Assembly: GCF_910592395.1 (NCBI RefSeq)
Contig: NC_088325.1
Span: 3,813,501 to 3,873,500 of the forward strand
Source: Lineus longissimus
Lineage: Eukaryota; Nemertea; Pilidiophora; Heteronemertea; Lineidae
Reading direction: 5' to 3'
DNA length: 60,000 bases
In this document: positions 58,054-60,000 of the stretch, piece by piece
Layout of the letters: each line of letters begins with the position of its first letter
Numbering within the stretch: position 1 is the first letter of the stretch
The notes under the pieces: model-generated
What the model was told of the DNA's origin: nothing
What the model saw: the letters and a program-made list of their open reading frames with translations, nothing else
Databases searched by the model: none
Translations under genes and position numbers: made by a program

Positions 58054-59465
58054 CTTGTAAGAGTTTCAGTTCGGATACTGCGAAACTAACGAATCATAAT
58101 CTCATTATATCCAGCACGTCATCCCTTTTAATTCTTTTTGCTGTAACCATATGCCCCAAACATAAATAATTATACTTAATTATTATACATTAATATCTAC
58201 TCATCAAAAATAGATAAAAATTTTATCTATAAATTTTGCAAATGCCAATATGCTTGCGCCTGGAAAACATCTTTTTCACTGTACCAACAACTTTCATCAA
58301 TGATATTACCCCTTCGATCCGTCTGGCAAGCCTGGCATACCACAAAATGGACAGCAAGGTACCAATAGGAACAGTATTAGGTACCAACGCTCCACCCTCA
58401 CGGTTTGGTGAGACAACCATTACCTCCAGTTCGGTATCAATTCCTTAAACCCAGGTTGGATAGTTATTATGAATAGAAGCCTATTGACCTCAGGTTCACA
58501 ATGGGATTGGTTAGACCACAGGCCTCTGAAACTTATGTACTGTTTATAGCTTGATATACTTTTAGCACATCGCCATTGCCAATTGCCATTCACCAGGTAT
58601 TGAACTCACCCATGAAAAAGCCCCAGGTCACATGAGAAAATGGTTGACGAACCAGAAGATGTAAACAGCGAGATTCCAATATGAAAATTGTCAACAAAAT
58701 CACCTTTACGGACTTGATCTTCTGTTGCAAAAGATTGGATACATAATTTAAAACAAGGGGATGACAAAGGTATAGTTGTCATTAAAAATAAAAGCAATCT
58801 TACGGACCAAAACCAAAACTTTTACCGTCTTCATGAAAACTTAGAAGGCGGTCCGCACTTACGAAAATCAATGACGCAATACTCTATAAGAACACGTCGA
58901 AATTATCCTCAAAAATAAGAAATAAATTGAAAATAACATAATTATAAAACGGGCACACATGAGTTTTTTTGCGAAAGAAACCAGGTTTGTCAATCACGTT
59001 CTATTTTACAATTCACGTTCTATTTTTCGGCATTGTCAAAGGGAAAGGTTCCAATTCATGAAGTGAATATACTCTCAACAATGTTGACATATTTTCGACA
59101 TTCCCGCATAACTGTTAAACAGTTAACGTCTAAAGACGATCCCACTCGACAAATAGTAATATCAATTCATATCAAATACCATAAAAACCTTTTATTTGAT
59201 TTTTAAAAGCAGTCATCGAGTAAACGGACATCACCCAAAAGATCCAAGAAATAAACAGACAAATAACCACAGAAACACTGAAAAAAAACTAGCAATTTAT
59301 ACCAAATAAATCTGACGGGAGACGAAACTAGATACAAATTTAACTAGGTTATGCAAAATAATAATATCTGTAGTGATAGATTGCGAGGAGTAAATCGACG
59401 AAGAAAAAAAGAGAGAGGCAAAAATAAGGATCACATCGTGAACCAATTTTAATCATTATACTTAC
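58054..59465. other. Interval between the two signal-peptide exons
   Basis: It contains the 5' flank of exon 1, the dispersed repeat at 58399-58475 and AT-rich sequence with no coding signal. The first 90 bp (for example ATATCCAGCACGTCATCCCTTTTAATT) is duplicated at 59530-59605, so the duplication includes the likely promoter. Confidence 0.5.
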
Positions 59466-59529
59466 AAACTTTCGATACAAACTCCAATACAAAAAATAGC
59501 AGACAGGCGAACAACCAAAATTTCGTCAT
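59466..59529 (-). CDS. Duplicate signal-peptide exon of kringle gene or neighbour
   Basis: MTKFWLFACLLFFVLEFVSKV followed by T|GTAAGT is nearly the same as the exon at 57993-58053, one codon longer and in the same phase 1. It could be an alternative first exon spliced to the kringle exon, or the start of a duplicated gene whose other exons are not in view. The 5' flank is duplicated too, but is interrupted at 59620 by the A element. Confidence 0.6.
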
Positions 59530-59619
59530 CATGCAAGAGTTTCAGTTCGGCAGATGCAAAACTAACTAAGCATAATCTTATTATATCCAGCACGTTATCC
59601 CTTTTAATTTTTTTTTACT

Positions 59620-60000
59620 GAGACAAGACCACAAATGATTTTTAAGCCTTTTAGCAGCTAAATTGTCAATGTTTGACCGCGTCGCATCAAATACTGCGTG
59701 GGGTTGTGAATCTGAAATTTTGATATGATATTTCGAACAGTCGGACAAATAAATGGTGAAAAGTAAACTACTAGTTGACCACGGAAATTTTTCAAGCATC
59801 GACAAACTGGACAGACGTTGATATTTCCACTCATTTCACCCAACTGGCAGAAAAATCTCAAAGCACGCCCAATATTGCCAAATTAGCAAAATTCTAAATT
59901 AATTTTTTTATAAACTGATTTCTTGATATCTGTAGACTTGCCACACCAAATATATTTTCAATACCTCTCCAAATATGCACTTGGCAGTTAAAAACATACT
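59620..60000 (-). mobile_element. Solo A element, diverged, cut by window edge
   Basis: It begins GAGACAAGACCAC, the inverse of the A unit's right end, and follows the A unit to the window edge; about 60 bp should lie beyond. It is clearly diverged from the array copies. On the minus strand it keeps the frames FCQLGEMSGNINVC with VCPVC, and DATRSNIDNLAAKRLKN. Confidence 0.8.

Overview
This is a stretch of animal nuclear genome. Genes are split by GT-AG introns, intergenic DNA is AT-rich, and transposable elements fill much of the window. The gene content (a maelstrom homologue, a tandem family of divergent class A GPCRs, a secreted double-kringle protein, THAP-bearing DNA transposons, RTE-like and CR1/L2-like LINEs, tRNA-derived SINEs) fits a marine invertebrate such as an echinoderm, hemichordate or cephalochordate. 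I cannot name the species from sequence alone.

Layout. 1-6457 (+) holds the last five coding exons of a maelstrom (MAEL) gene. Its first visible intron (129-4227) carries a TTAA-flanked MITE, a dispersed repeat, a 1.4 kb TTAA-flanked transposon with a THAP ORF, and a further MITE. 6458-9170 holds small elements, a SINE with 14-bp target duplications, and a possible first exon (8710) behind an NRF1-type site. 9171-14773 is a 5.6 kb composite array of a 444-bp element (A) and a 545-bp unit (B), ordered A-BB-A-BB-A-BBB-A. 15226-16835 is a 67-bp minisatellite that abuts a dead RTE-like LINE (16836-19105). 19152-19385 is a likely terminal exon of an unidentified gene. 20090-23224 is a second copy of the MAEL-intron repeat, interrupted by two foldback elements and by a second THAP transposon.

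23523-49000 is a segmentally duplicated GPCR cluster of five units. Each has exon 1 (TM1-2 and the start of TM3) and exon 2 (the rest). Four units are intact (321-322 aa). The third is cut in exon 2 and fused to the upstream region of the fourth. Insertions shared or missing between units show that unit 1 split off first. 49000-52230 holds small elements and no convincing gene.

52230-60000 holds a minus-strand secreted kringle gene. A signal-peptide exon (57993-58053) is phase-compatible with one exon coding two kringles (52765-53285). A CR1/L2-like LINE lies in the opposite orientation inside the intron. A second, near-identical signal-peptide exon lies further upstream (59466-59529), next to a solo A element that runs off the window.

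The host genes shown do not form one pathway. MAEL acts in piRNA-based transposon silencing, the GPCRs are receptors, and the kringle protein is extracellular. The main theme is mobile DNA: how it builds arrays, moves with segmental duplications and marks their history. Everything here is read by eye. Exon joins rest on splice-site consensus and phase, without transcript evidence.
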